DNA from: Neckera pumila
Taxonomy: Eukaryota > Streptophyta > Bryopsida > Hypnales > Neckeraceae
DNA length: 64,000 nucleotides
NCBI GenBank assembly: GCA_963969595.1
Contig: OZ018408.1
Coordinates: 12,893,823 to 12,957,822 of the forward strand
Reading direction: 5' to 3'
Part shown: piece by piece, positions 14,001-25,772 of the stretch
Position numbering within the stretch: position 1 is the first letter of the stretch
Layout of the letters: every line of letters begins with the position of its first letter
Position numbers and translations under genes: made by a program
The notes under the pieces: generated by a model
The model's database searches: none
Seen by the model: only the letters and a program-made list of their open reading frames with translations
What the model was told of the DNA's origin: nothing

Positions 14001-14332
14001 AATTAATTTAATTTGGAATAAAAGTACAATCATGTCGGAAACAAGTGAGAAGGTGACTAAAAATGTACCTAATTGCCCCAAAGCCTGCTTCTATAACCGA
14101 ACCATACAATTCGTACAAATTCTTGCCTACAATGTACAGCTTCGAATCATGGGAGACTAGGGAAGACTCTGGGATTCACGTGTTTTTAAAAATGCTTACT
14201 TCCGGTGTCCCCAAAATGCACGCTACGAGAATGTAGAATCCCTCTCTTACTTTCGACAAGACCCAAACAAAACGTAGACAATTTAGGAACAGGAACCATG
14301 CTCACTAAATGCTTCATATTTTGACGAGTTAG
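11084..14332. other. Gene-free stretch
   Basis: Only short unrelated frames occur. I see no domain, convincing exon chain, RNA gene or terminal inverted repeat here. The part from about 13.4 to 14.3 kb lies downstream of the X8 gene and may include its 3' untranslated region. Confidence 0.5.
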
Positions 14333-14413
14333 TTATCTACAGTTCCCTTTAGCACCAGTGAATTCGCAAATGTGATAGCAACAGAGAATTGAAGATCGGA
14401 GGAGAATACATGC

Positions 14414-14458
<45 letters not shown>

Positions 14459-16133
14459 TCTTACTGGGGTTGGTGGTGGTGACGGTAGCCGTGCCTTGGA
14501 AGTCGCACGATTGCGACGACTGTCCTTGCGCCTGGTAGTACGAATTCATGGCCCAGCTCGCCAGGGTTTGAGTTTCGGCGGAGTAGCAGCTCTGTCCGCT
14601 CTGAATGGGCGCGCAGTTCACTTGCCCTTGACCAGACAACGGCCCGCACACCCAGTCCAGCGCATCCTGGTAGGCCGACTCCGCCAGGCCTGGCTTCGCC
14701 ACGCACCAATTGGTCGCGGACTCCACGACCACAGCCGCAGCTGAACAGGCGAAGAGCCAAATCATTCAATTCCCAGTATGAATTCGATCTCAGAATGAGC
14801 GAAATCAAATAAAATCACATGGATATATATCCAATGAAATCGATCTTCCCTGGTGGCATCCAACTACTAGCTAGTCTGACATGAATTAATGATTCAACGG
14901 GCCGGATGGATATCGATCAGTCCGTTCATGGACGGGACCCTGAGAATTGCCTGGAGAGATCTACAGAGGATAATATATTGAAGGCACGGAGGGTTTGCCA
15001 GGAAACGACAGGAATTGCATTAAAAATCTGGAATCGATTTGTGGCAACGAAGTTCTTTTTACATTTTATCATAGGAGCTGTGAAGGACAGTCTAGGTTAT
15101 ATTAATATAATCAATCTAGATGAGTTTCACAGGCAGGGTTTCTGTAATTTCGCTCCTGCAGCACTTGTTAGGTGCATGAGGCTGCAAAACTCTGAAGAGA
15201 CAGGCTCTTGAGAAATTGTGACGAAATTGTAGTGACTTGGCGAACGACGCCGTTGGCGTAAATAGAAAAGCACGTAGGGATACTAGAGCTTCGTCTGCTC
15301 ATTGTTGACTCATTCATGGGTCTATTTGCAAAAGGAGTCATCAAGGGGAGCAGTTGCAACCTACTTAGGTTCGTGGATTGCTTAGTTGGTCGAGACTATC
15401 CCAACTCTTTACCGAAATTCACAATGATCTTAGGGCCAATCGATGCTACGACGCTACTATATGACAACACGACTGTGGAGAATTTGAAAGGAGGGGCAAT
15501 AATCACAACTCAAGGTACAATTGACTCGAAGAGATACTCAAAACCATCCCCTTGTGTTCTAATTCCCATACTGGAATCCATCAAATTAGTATAAAAATGT
15601 GGAGAACCAGCTGACTAGGATGGCCAATTGTTGGATCACAAATTAACACAAGAAAAGTTTGAATATAAAAACTAGCTGACCAACATGGCCAATTGTTGAT
15701 CACAAAGCAAAAGAGACCAAACGACATGCTAGCTAAAGACTCCCGTTGAGTTCACATGCCTCAGAACAGAGTCTACCCTAGCTACGGGGAGCAATTCAAA
15801 AGAACTACGTTAAGCCAACTCTGAACTGACTTTAAATTAAAGCGTAAATGTCCAAGCACCCTAAACCCTCGAATTCACCCCCCCAGTATTGAATCTTCAT
15901 CGAAGTGGCTAACCATTTGAAAGAACTAGCTACCAAGACAAGGCAATTGACTAGCCAGATACCTCAAAAAATCTGCCAAACACGCACGCTGTGCACAAAA
16001 ACCGGGTCGCAATTCAAGAATTGGAAGCCGATCACCAAACATTTAGTATGCAACAAACGGTAAAAATTGAAAGATACCAACCTAGAAGAGCAGCCACCAG
16101 CAGAGCGACGACTCCGGAGTTAGATATCCTCAT
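14333..16133 (-). CDS. X8/CBM43 domain secreted protein, 3 exons
   Basis: The exon model gives 113 aa. Exon 1 (16133-16082) encodes a hydrophobic signal peptide (MRISNSGVVALLVAALL). It splices in phase 1 at CTAG/GTTGGT to exon 2 (14740-14465), where residues AAVVVESA complete the signal and lead into the X8 domain. The domain shows TNWCVAK, LDWVCG, VNCAPI, SCY and QSCDF, which are five of the six X8 cysteines. Exon 3 (14346-14333) adds only Arg-Asn-Cys-Arg and stop, supplying the sixth cysteine. Single-X8 proteins bind beta-1,3-glucan (callose) at the wall; some are plasmodesmal callose-binding proteins. No GPI signal or Ser/Pro-rich tail is present, so it is probably apoplastic. The 14-nt last exon is the least certain part. 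Intron 1 is about 1.34 kb. Confidence 0.82.
14417..14455. repeat. (GT)n microsatellite in X8 intron 2
   Basis: There are about 19 perfect GT units. On the coding (minus) strand this is a (CA)n tract beginning about nine bases after the GTAAGA splice donor at 14464. Confidence 0.95.
15606..15705 (+). repeat. Two-copy direct repeat, about 63 bp
   Basis: ATGGCCAATTGTTGGATCAC near 15621 recurs as ATGGCCAATTGTTGATCACA near 15684, with similar flanks (CCAGCTGACTAGG and CTAGCTGACCAAC). It lies in intron 1 of the X8 gene. Confidence 0.6.
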
Positions 16134-16854
16134 ACCCGCCCAGCTCTCCCTCCCCTCAAACCCAAAATCTCCGCCACTCCAAACCCAATCGACCAATCCG
16201 TCTCGGCCGGCAGCAGCTCCTGTTCAATCTACAGGCGATTCCAGAGCAATTCTTGTCTATTTGAAAGCTTGAATTTTTGGGGCTGGCTGGAGCAAGGAGA
16301 CGCGCAAAGGATGCAAGATTGCAGGATTGCCTGGCGATGGCGTTTCAAGATCGTTCGTTTTTCTTAGAAGAGCGTGACGTTTGAATGGTAGCGATGGTTG
16401 TTGGATGTGGGGACACTGCTGGGGTACGTTACTGGTCGTCCCTTACGAGGTGATTTGACAAGTGGATTGACAGGTGGACTTCCAGCTCAGCATTTGTGTT
16501 CCACCTCGGATTCTGAGACGGGTCCACGGGAGACGTATGTGGAATTGCGGGGTTTCGTGGAAGCTGTGGATTTGAGGAGAGGACAGTTGAGGTGGAAGAA
16601 GAAGATGCTCTTCGGCCACCCTGCCACCCAGCAGGTGACACCTGTCGGAGCATCATAGGGCAGTCTCTGCGATTCTATCCGTGAGATTCTGGTGGGAAAA
16701 ACAGAAGGGTTTGGGAGGCTACTGGGAACTTTTGAGGAGCCACTTGAAAAGCCAATTGCAAAGCTTGAGCCAAAACGGAACGGGACCTTCGTAACGTATG
16801 TGTACCTAAAAGTGACCGAGAAAGTGATACTCTCTTAGTTGTGACACCTATTTA

Positions 16855-17086
16855 CAGTAGAATCTCTCTAAAGTAATAGGGCCGGGCCTGTTTGACACAA
16901 TTGCTTTAGAGAGGTTAATTGAGTAATAGAGGGTCTGCACGCTCCAATCCGTGAAGACATTCCTGCCTAGCATTTGCAGCTATTGTACATCATCAATTCC
17001 AATAATCCAAAGTCATCACCATTCCGCCCTATTAGTTTAGAGAGGTTTATCAGCTTTTGGAGGAACGACCTAGAGAGGTTCTATTG
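16855..17086. mobile_element. Emigrant/pogo-like MITE nested in a foldback
   Basis: The left end is CAGTAGAATCTCTCTAAAGT. The right end in reverse complement is CAATAGAACCTCTCTAGG. Both are flanked by TA (16853-16854 and 17087-17088). This matches the TIR style and TA target of Emigrant/Lemi pogo-like elements. Outside it, about 16800-16852 and 17090-17170 form diverged inverted arms sharing GTGACACCTAT and its complement, so the MITE seems to sit in an older foldback. A perfect 32-bp hairpin (TTGTCCAAGATTT and its inverse) is at 17093-17124. Confidence 0.65.
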
Positions 17087-17260
17087 TACAATTGTCCAAG
17101 ATTTTAAGAAATCTTGGACAATTTTAGATAGGTGTCGCAATAAGGAGAGTGTTACTTTTAGTGCATATACCTTAGTAGATTTGACCAAAAATACAGATAC
17201 AAAAAAGTGGTTGAATTCTTTTGGAAATTAACCTTTAAACACCGACACAGTCACTTTTTG

Positions 17261-17440
17261 TCCAATGGATGATAGAGATTCCTTCTACTTAGGACAGAAG
17301 TGCAACTATTCATCTTTGGAATTTTGTTGTAAAAAGGAGGAGGTCTTGTACAATAGTTTAATTTCCAATGAGTGCTCTTGCATTTTTTTAAGTCAATGAT
17401 TCATACGGTAATCAAAGGAACGATTTCCGCCATTTAGAGA
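17261..17440 (+). repeat. Dispersed repeat family E copy 3
   Basis: It shares the order GTCCAATGGATGA, GACAGAAGTGC, AATTTTG, CCAATGAGTGCTCTTG and GATTTCC with the copies at 5.16-5.54 kb. Confidence 0.55.
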
Positions 17441-17904
17441 AGATGTTTGAAAATGTAATTTTGAATCTCCAATCAAAAGTTATGGTCAAAGTTCAAAGAG
17501 GATGTTTGAAAATGTCATAGAAAATATTCCTTGCTGAACCCTTAAAACCCTAAACCTTCACTTCTAAAATCCAAAACCCTAAATCCAAGGATGAATAGTT
17601 GCACTTTTGTCCTATATAGAAGGATTCTCTTCCATTCATTAGCCCAAAAACGCCATGGTGTCCACAAGGTTAAGAAAATTAATGTCAACTAATGTTGAAG
17701 CTTTTAATATTTTTGAATCAAATACCAATCCATCATTTGACCATCTACTATCAAGAAATTTTCTAATGGTGAAAAGAAGGAATTATTTCATTAGCAGTTA
17801 GTGAGTGTAAAGGACGGAGAGGTTGTTTTATATAATGAAATATCTTTTCCATCATCAATCCTCCAAAGTAGATATTAGGAATAATTTGAAGATGAGAGCT
17901 TGGC

Positions 17905-18330
17905 TACTCATTATGAAAACGTAGGAATTATGTTCAAAGTTAGTGAAAATTTTAGACCTCATTTTGGCATGCTAAAATAAAAAATTTCAAAAAACTTTGA
18001 TCTAAGAAAGTTGGAAAATCAAGATACATTTCATCTTCAAAAATTTGTTTGTGATTTTCAGCCTCCAAAAAAAGTTATGGACAAAATTTAGAGAAAATGT
18101 TTGAAAATGCCAAATTAAAGAAAATGTCCCTTCCAACACCCCTTCTCCAAATTTTGTCCATAACTTTTGATTCGAAGCTTGAAATTTCAACCAACTCTTA
18201 GAGATGAATTTTATCTTGATTCTCTACATTAACTTAGCTTAAGATATTTTGAAAAAAAATACTCTACCATGCCTAAATGAGGTTTGGAATTCTACTTTGA
18301 ACACAATTCTTGCTTTTGACTTGATGTATG
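17905..18330. repeat. Foldback MITE, family D copy 2
   Basis: The arms near 17925-17985 and 18275-18330 are inverted relative to each other. They share GTTCAAAGT, the block ACCTCATTTTGGCATG and a further outward block with AAAACGTAGGAATT. The interior and arm order match the copy at 3890-4312. Confidence 0.55.
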
Positions 18331-19104
18331 GTTGAGCTCTTACAAATTCTACTTTACATGTCCTACATGGACTGTTTTACCTCCTATCGACCCAATTGTA
18401 TGAAGAGCTTGCCTCAATTCTCTTCCATTTACAAACATTATGTGGCTTTTGAAGCTCTATAAGAGGCTCGTGCTTATGGTGAGTAGCTGAAGCTAACTCC
18501 TAAATGTCTCAATCCTTTTCTGAATTTTTGCACAATTTTGCTTATATCTTTGTATAGAAATATCATTTACTAGATTTTTATGAATTTGGTCATTAAGAAA
18601 GGTTGCATTTTCTAGATTCAAGTATTACATTGGATGAATGAGAAGTTAGTCACACAGAACAATGCCTCAAAGCCCTCTGTTCATTGTCCAAACTATGGAC
18701 GTTAGCGCGCTTCAAGGTTAAAACACATTGAATTTCCAAAAGTTGAAAATGGATGCCAAATCCCTCTTTTATTTTCAACAATTATTCAACCAATTGGTGC
18801 TAGACCTGCTAGGCGCCGATAGTAACTACACCTAAGGTGAAAACACCCAAAATTGTCAAAATAAGCAATTTAGCATTGTTGAAGGCACCTTTTTCAAGAA
18901 TAAACATTTCAAAAGTTTTAGCAGCTGAAAACTAGGAATTTTCGTTAAAAAAATTGATTCTTGGATAAGACATGTACACACTATGAATTTTCAAAGAGGA
19001 AGCTCTTTAGGCCATTGAAACCATCATATAGCTTACTAATGAAATTGAAATCTAGAAAATCAACAATCAAACAATTGTAATTAAGTGTGGGAACAATTTA
19101 GTTG
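18331..19104. other. AT-rich gene-free stretch
   Basis: I see no gene or repeat boundary that I can support. Confidence 0.5.
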
Positions 19105-19365
19105 CATTTCAGAAGAAGTTTTGGGCTTGCAAAAGGCTGCAAGACAAAAATGGCAACAATGCAATTATGGCAAAAAAAAATAAAAATGGAATTTAATGGG
19201 GCACTACTAGTGCTATGTCATATTGGTGATTTCAATTTTTATTTTTATTTTTTAAAATTTTTTTCTCAAAATTTTTTTATTTTTATTTTTTCTACATTTG
19301 CACCGCGAAGGGTGCTGAAAATGAAAGTCTGGCGGCCTTCTACAGGGTTTAGAATTCTTGTAATG
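19105..19365. mobile_element. MITE family G copy 2
   Basis: The right end in reverse complement is CATTACAAGAATTCTAAACC. The left end is CATTTCAGAAGAAGTTTTGG. Both arms then share GGCNGC-AAGAC and a GCACC/GGTGCAA block, as in the copy at 10.84-11.08 kb. The interior is AT-rich and non-coding. Confidence 0.5.
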
Positions 19366-20423
19366 TTAGGGCTTCTTTCAATAGAAGTTTACAAGTTAGA
19401 AATGGATACATGGATGATTATGGGTATATTCACCTTAAAACAGTCAAATATGGATTTGAGTGGGATTTCTATTTTAAATTGTCTAGGTATTTGTTGGGTT
19501 GAAAGTCATGAGGAGATACAAGATTCTTTTAGCATGAATTTTTTGGACACATTATTAATATGTTATGAATCTTAAAAGTGTTGAAAATAGGTGTAATTAG
19601 AAACAACTTTAGGCTTTTGTTGATGGAGGTTGTACATTTCAAGCAAGAATCTTTGGAGGGTGATATTGAAACGGGTTACAAGTAGTTTATTCAAACAACA
19701 TTTCTACAAGTTGGTTTTGGAAATGGAGTACAATTAGGTGCAATTACCTTATATAACAATAATTTGCTATAATTGGAGAACTTTCACATATCAAGCTGTG
19801 AATAAATATAGGAGTGGATTCAAAAACTAATTTGTCTTTCTAAAGTATTGTCATTACTCATTACAAACAATGAAATGGGAATCTTGCAAGCTTCTAACAT
19901 TTATTTGGTGTAGAGGTGCTAGATTTGGATTTTAGACTAGCTTTTGAAAATCCATAAGTGATTCCCATCAAGGAAATAGTATTACTTCTTTAAAATCCAT
20001 TTATTATCAACCAAATCTTGTGGCATCTCCTGTCCACATGGCCACTTGAAATTGATGTTTAGAAGTTAAAAGGTTGCACTAATTATATTTCATTCATTGG
20101 AGTGTCAAATCTTTGTTTTGATTATTTCTTAACGGAATTCCAAAATTATGAAGGTCCTTTAAATGTAAACAATGGTAGTTGAAGCATTTCGTGCTCTGTA
20201 ATGCTTCATTAACATGAAATACAGAATGAAAATTAAGCTATGTATGATTCCAAATGTAGAAGTTTAATAAAAATTATTAGAATATCTAAAAAAAAATATG
20301 AAGTAGCTTGCATCATAATTCTCTCTCTTTCAATTATGCGGTAATATAATTTTTTTGCTAATATTTTGACTTAGATAGTGGAAATTTAAAAAAAAAACTT
20401 TTTTCCCAATATTGAAGGAATCA
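19366..20423. other. AT-rich gene-free stretch
   Basis: Only short open frames without recognisable motifs are present. No structured feature was found. Confidence 0.5.
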
Positions 20424-20590
20424 CATTAGAAAAAAATTCAGCCCATTACAGAGTTGTCCAAAGTTGACATGCCATGCTACTCTTTGTATGGCCTGTCAAC
20501 TTCGAAATTGCTCTTGGTGAGTAGTCAAAGTCTCTGACTGCTTGTCGGAGCAGTCAAGTCTCGCAAATTTTTTTTTTTTTTTTTTTTCCA
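20424..20590. mobile_element. MITE family B copy 3, truncated
   Basis: It starts CATTAGAAAAAAATTCAGCC. It then carries the family hairpin (TTGACATGCCATGC...GGCCTGTCAA) and the paired AGTCA/TGACTGCT blocks, as at 35.87-36.19 kb. It ends in a poly-T run, and no right TIR is seen. Confidence 0.5.
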
Positions 20591-20873
20591 GATTTCGTCA
20601 CCTAGTATCAGATTCTTGACTAGGAAATGTGCAATACTGAGACATATTTAATATATGCTTACACATATTTTAGATTATGATGTTCTCTTTGAAAAATGAG
20701 ATGCAATAGCCAAACATTATTATGATAATATTATCTAAGTATTTTTTGGGGTAGCTCTATAGCACACCAAACAATACATTCAATGAATATGCTTATTGAT
20801 GAGCAGATCTAACTCACAATAGATCTTTAGAAACTGCCTTACCAACAAACTTTTTAAGGCTAAGGAAGCTTAA

Positions 20874-21508
20874 CCCCTAAATGCCCAAGGTCTGTTTTGG
20901 GCTTCCTGGAATTTGCTCTAAATTGAACAAAATGCCAACATTTTGATAAGTATCAATTTTTTTTGAATTGTAACTGTACAACTTCAAACTAGACATGTTA
21001 GAAATCTCATAGAAAAAGAAAACACAACAGTATCACTTATGGAGTGAAAGATTATAATGTTTGACCATAGGGGTGCAAAAACTGCAAAAATCTTTCAATC
21101 TTCTTTACACAAATCAAATCTAAAAAGTTGGTGACCAAAAAAATATAAGGTTAAAGGGCCTAACTTGTATAACCCTAATCAATTTATGGCTTCTTAAAAT
21201 CTACTCTACAATTTTTTTTAAATGAATTTTGAATGTGATTTTTTCTCCAAGATCTAGTGTATTTGAGGCTCATTTCCAAGAGCTCTCAACACTACAGGAA
21301 GTCAAGATTGCAATGGGTACCCTTGTACAAAAACTTGAATAGAAAAATCAATATCATTTATTTTCAAGATCAAATTTTTGGTGCTAAAACTAGACTTCAC
21401 AGAGAGCTTTCTAAAAATATAAATCACTAAAAATAGCAATTTGGTTAGATTTTATTTAACCTCAAAGTTTTGCAAACACCAGATTTTGGTGCCTTGGGCA
21501 TTTAGGGG
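20874..21508. mobile_element. TTAA-flanked piggyBac-like element, copy 1
   Basis: A perfect 17-bp terminal inverted repeat, CCCCTAAATGCCCAAGG, occurs at both ends. It is flanked exactly by TTAA at 20870-20873 and 21509-21512. TTAA duplication with a CCC-type start is the hallmark of piggyBac elements. The 635-bp interior is non-coding, so any movement would need a transposase in trans. The interior is homologous, in inverted orientation, to the element at 35520-36476. Confidence 0.7.
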
Positions 21509-21667
21509 TTAACACTCATTTTGTGATTGTGTAATAAAATGCAAATTTGAGCCCTTGAAGCCTCTGCTGAAACAAATAACCAATACGGCAAAACCACACA
21601 AGGTGGGTAATAAGCAATGCCACCATATCACCATGGTTAAAGGAAGGAATTAATGACTGAACAATAC

Positions 21668-22140
21668 TGAAACATTACATTCAGTAGCAACCTTGTAGGC
21701 TACCTTCCACCCAATGAAATGGTGTGGAAATGTGGAATATACCACACCATCTCATCCGCTGGATGAAATGGTGTGGTATATTCGACACCATCAGTAACTA
21801 GTTTACAGGTGTCGTTTTTTGTCAGATTGTAAGAAGTGGTGGTTGGGAAATAATAATAATAGTTTGGATTTGCCTGGCTGACAAGACATGTTAAGCAATT
21901 ACAAAATTTTCCCATTATAAGAAATCAAGTGAATGCGAATTGCAAAGTTTAATTAGTCTTTGATAGAACATCAAATACGGAGTAAGTTACTTAGTAGTCA
22001 GACACTGATCCCGAGGGCAAGGCTCAAATTTGCTGTATTAACTAAGTCATTTCATTAGTTGACTGACAACGGCTGGATGCATTTTGTGGATGAAGGCTTC
22101 AGAGAGGCAGCCTCTCTGAAGGCTACTGAATGTTATGAAG
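21668..22140. repeat. Foldback family F copy 2 with internal hairpin
   Basis: ACATTCAGTAG at about 21678 is matched by CTACTGAATGTTATG near 22122 in inverted orientation, as in the copy at 33.24-33.43 kb. A hairpin with a stem of about 23 bp lies at 21735-21783 (GAATATACCACACCAT against ATGGTGTGGTATATTC). Confidence 0.45.
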
Positions 22141-22286
22141 GCAAAGCTAAGCAGTCGGGTTCTTTTCCGAGTTTTGAGCAAAAGATGGTATAAACAAACT
22201 CACAGGTCCCTGATGCCTTCACTGTTCACCACGCTTTTGCTGAAGTTCTGAATGCTTCTTTGACTGAGTTGTTGCAAGTGCTGGCC

Positions 22287-22521
22287 GGCCAGGGAGGACT
22301 AACCCCTCTATTGCCTCAACCCGGGATAAATGTAAAAATTGCCCCCTATTTGGGGCCGTGTAAAATTTGTTTCTCTTCACCTCCCTAGACTAATTTGGGG
22401 TCCCTAATTGCAATATGAATTCAAAATTTGCAAATTTTTTCATGGATGGCAAATAAAAAGATTCTAGTGTTTTATCCAAGGGTAGAAAATGGGGCAATAG
22501 AGGGGTCAGTCTTCCCTAGCC
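22287..22521. mobile_element. Mutator-like MITE with 9-bp target duplication
   Basis: The left TIR is GGCCAGGGAGGACTAACCCC, continuing TCTATTGCC. The right TIR in reverse complement is GGCTAGGGAAGACTGACCCC, continuing TCTATTGCC. The flanks GTGCTGGCC at 22278-22286 and 22522-22530 form a perfect 9-bp duplication, which is typical of Mutator-superfamily elements. The interior is non-coding. The intact duplication suggests a fairly recent insertion. Confidence 0.75.
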
Positions 22522-22530
22522 GTGCTGGCC

Positions 22531-23249
22531 TTACTCGAATCTGAGTAGTTTTTCACGTCCAGTAAGAGTGTTATTGCGTTTGGAGCCTTGTCTCAAAGCC
22601 TAATCTGCGGAGTGAGTTGATATACGAGGAGTTATCATGGCTGCATCACAACAAACTAATTGCACTCAGCTTCACAAGAGACTCAAGATGGATTGTATGT
22701 TTCTGGTTGTTTTGCTGTAATTATGTTTGTTGTCCCTTGTAAAAGCTATAGCATGCTTTGCAGTTTGAAGACACCTCGTGTACCTCACTAACATAACATT
22801 GGTTTGTTGTATTCTTGGGACAAGCACAGGTGAGGACTGCAACTTCTTGGAGCAAGTTTCATAATTTTGTGGCAAAACCACATACTTCTACCTCTTGTTG
22901 TATTGTTCTAGTACTGGAGTTATTAATGGATTTACAAACTTGGTTCTACTGTGCCCATACAATTATATGTGTCTTGGGAAACTTAGACTAAAACTTTGTT
23001 ATAGATAGAGAGATCTGAAAAATCTATAATTTAAGACTTGCAAACTTTATTGCTTATAGTCCAATTGTAAAAAACCACCTTGAGATTCTATGTGGCTCAG
23101 GGAGAAAGTTGAATATTGGAAAAAAAATGGGATGGTTAGTGATAACAACCTTACAATATATTTAGCTGAAGATAAATCTAGCTTCTTTCTCCAAACAAGA
23201 AACACTCTGTTCAAGTGATGAAAAGAATAATGCCCTTGAATAAGGGATG
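22531..23249. other. Gene-free stretch
   Basis: No domain or exon chain was found in any frame, and no terminal repeats can be supported. Confidence 0.5.
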
Positions 23250-23437
23250 TTCCAATACAAGATCTCTTTTTTAATAATTTTTTATTTGGAATTTTTGGTT
23301 CTTGCGCCACTGCTGCTGCAGTTTCAACAGGGCGGAAATAGGAGAAAAACGATTTTTTTAGCAAAATAAAAGCAAATTTTAGGGTATCTTAGAGGATTGT
23401 GGAGCAGCCCTCTAAAGGCCTGAAATTTCCTCTAATG
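23250..23437 (-). mobile_element. MITE family B copy 2, truncated
   Basis: Read on the minus strand it begins CATTAGAGGAAATTTCAGGC with the GGAGGGCT-like block. It then contains GTGGCGCAAGAACC, the same internal block as the copies at 7.07 and 36.09 kb. The other end is missing. Confidence 0.55.
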
Positions 23438-24336
23438 TGGTTAAAGAGCTACAAACCTTTATTATATCCACATTGAGTTCAAAAACATGCTACACAAGCG
23501 ATCCGATTCTACTATAGACCAAGGTTCTATGTCAAATTTATAGTTTATTCATATCAAGTTTGAAGTATGTATGCTAAGAGAATATGAAATCCCAACAAAA
23601 TCCAACAAAAAGTTAAAAAATTAATCTTTAAAAAACATTTCATTCTTGACAGGAGAATCTAGAAAATCTTCTAAATTTTTTTATGACGTGGACATGAGTA
23701 ATTGAGTAGGTTAGCAATTGTAATAAATAAATAAGAATGGTCAGCATACTAAGGCAAGGAGATAAGGGGATTTTTTGCTCACGCATTGTTCACTGCTACT
23801 CTCTCTATATAGGCAATGTCTCTAGACTTCACATGATTTTACCTTAGATCAAACAATCTCCTTTGTGTAAATTAAGAAATTGTAATTGTGTTGCACCAAT
23901 GCAATGTATGAGTTCTTTATAAAAGTACAACTACAGCAAGCCCTTCCACCCAATTAAGAAACCACTGACTACAAAATTGACAATTTTGATTATTCTAATG
24001 CAAGAATGTCTAAAGGGCTAGAAAGACCCTTTTAATGGTTAAATAAAATAGAAACTATGATCAAACAATTACTTACTGCAACATATAGTTGAGGTAAAAT
24101 AATCCAATGTTGTCAGTCACCCAATTCCGATAAATACTATACCCTCCATTTGCATCAACCACCCATCCATTACTACAATCTTAGCAGTCCTTTAGCATCA
24201 TGACAATGCACTGAATAAGGAGGGGAGACATCAACATGTGGTTTATTATGGATCTACTTATGCTTTACCAATTTAGTCCCAATAAACTTTGAAAAATTAT
24301 AGAAAATCCATTTCTTGTTGGAATGTCTTGAGTCTA

Positions 24337-24541
24337 CAGTAGAACCTCTCTTAGTGCATAATGCCAGGACTAGGCAATAAGAGAGGTTTATACATTTGGA
24401 GAGGTGCAATAATGGCCACTAACTAACATGGCATTTAACTTCACTACTTTCCAAAAACATCTTTGAAATTGAACCCACCTTACTAATTCTCTTAGTGCAT
24501 ATTATGCACTAATAGAGTATGCACTAAAAGAGGTTCTACCG
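24337..24541. mobile_element. Emigrant/pogo-like MITE, complete
   Basis: The ends are CAGTAGAACCTCTCTTAGTG and, in reverse complement, CGGTAGAACCTCTTTTAGTG. They are flanked by TA at 24335-24336 and 24542-24543. The length is 205 bp with no coding capacity. It belongs to the same group as the element at 16.86 kb. Confidence 0.7.
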
Positions 24542-24785
24542 TACTTGCAAATGGCTTCTCTCAAACTTTCCAACCTCTCAAAAATATGTGAGTTGACAAA
24601 TAGCTTCTCCAAGGTACCTTAGATAGCAAATCTGGGTGGTAATAGGCTGATCTACCTTTAGGTTAAAAAAAGACTGCAATTACAAGGTGTGTCGTTAGAG
24701 AGCGTCGAGTGTACAGTACAATAGCCACAACCCTAACATTCGTTGCCAGGGAGGGGCTTGAGTGTAAACAGGTCTAGACGGAGCT

Positions 24786-25199
24786 TTGCATCCATGGGTT
24801 TTGCTTGAGATTGGAAGGAAGGCAACGCTTCCACATGGCAGCACACGCAAGTATCACGTTCGTAGACTCAGTCCTCAACTCTGCCAGAGTGCCAGCTTCG
24901 TACTTTCTCAGTCCCCAAGACTGACATATTTGTTGAAATTGTCAAAGCAGACCGAGGTGTCACGATGCGGCACTCTACATTACCAGAAAGATGGAATCGT
25001 GTACTGTACTGTAGAGAGAACACCAATCCATAAACTCAATGCGTGGGGTTCACACAGATCACGATGCGATGCTCCAGAAGGAAAAACATACGAAAGCAAG
25101 AAGAAACTTCAACATAAACAAGAATCTTCCTGGATGCATCAAGACCCCAACAGAACAGCCGAAGACCCCACTAAGTTCGAAATCCAAAGTTCTAATTAG
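24786..25199 (+). other. Unrecognised 137-codon ORF
   Basis: This open frame lies in a stretch of higher GC than its surroundings, downstream of and convergent with RPC6. The translation is basic and shows no domain, signal peptide or repeat that I recognise. It may be chance or a gene relic. The coding call is weak. Confidence 0.2.
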
Positions 25200-25772
25200 G
25201 ATTATTATCTTTTAAGATTAAAGCTCAAATTATTATGATCATTTTTTCCTTATTTATGTGTTCTTTGAAGAACTAAGGAGTATTGGCAATCCCCAAAACG
25301 CACTTGGTACTCTTTGAACTCAATACAGTATTACTTTGCCAGAGAGGAGTTTTCAAAATCTATATCAACAAAAGTTAAGACAACGAACACAAGAATCTAA
25401 AAAAGGTTGGATGGATGAAAAACTCAACTGCTGGTCACTCGGAGTCGAAATACAACCAGGTCATGAGCCGAACTTTTGAGATGCTTTATGGGCTAACAAG
25501 GTTTCAGAAGTGCTCATTAACCATGTAATTTGGGCCAGTTTCTGAATACGGTATGGGGATGTAGCCCCAGATAATCTACACTCACATGTCATCAAAAGCT
25601 TCACCGAAGCGCTCAGCTGAATGCACAATGGCCACTATGAGGGTTTGCAAAAAAACCTTCACAAACAATTTCCTCATAGGCACATCTCAGCTATTGATGC
25701 ATGTTGGCACACAGAGAGCATCACCCTCAGTGCTAAGTCATCACCGTGTATAACCTCACCCTCTAAGCTCTC

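Noticed and set aside
14418..14808. Overlapping frames on both strands through the X8 exon (108 and 115 codons)
   Set aside because: They are shadows of the GC-rich X8 exon 2. Only the frame with the conserved cysteines and spliced signal peptide makes sense.
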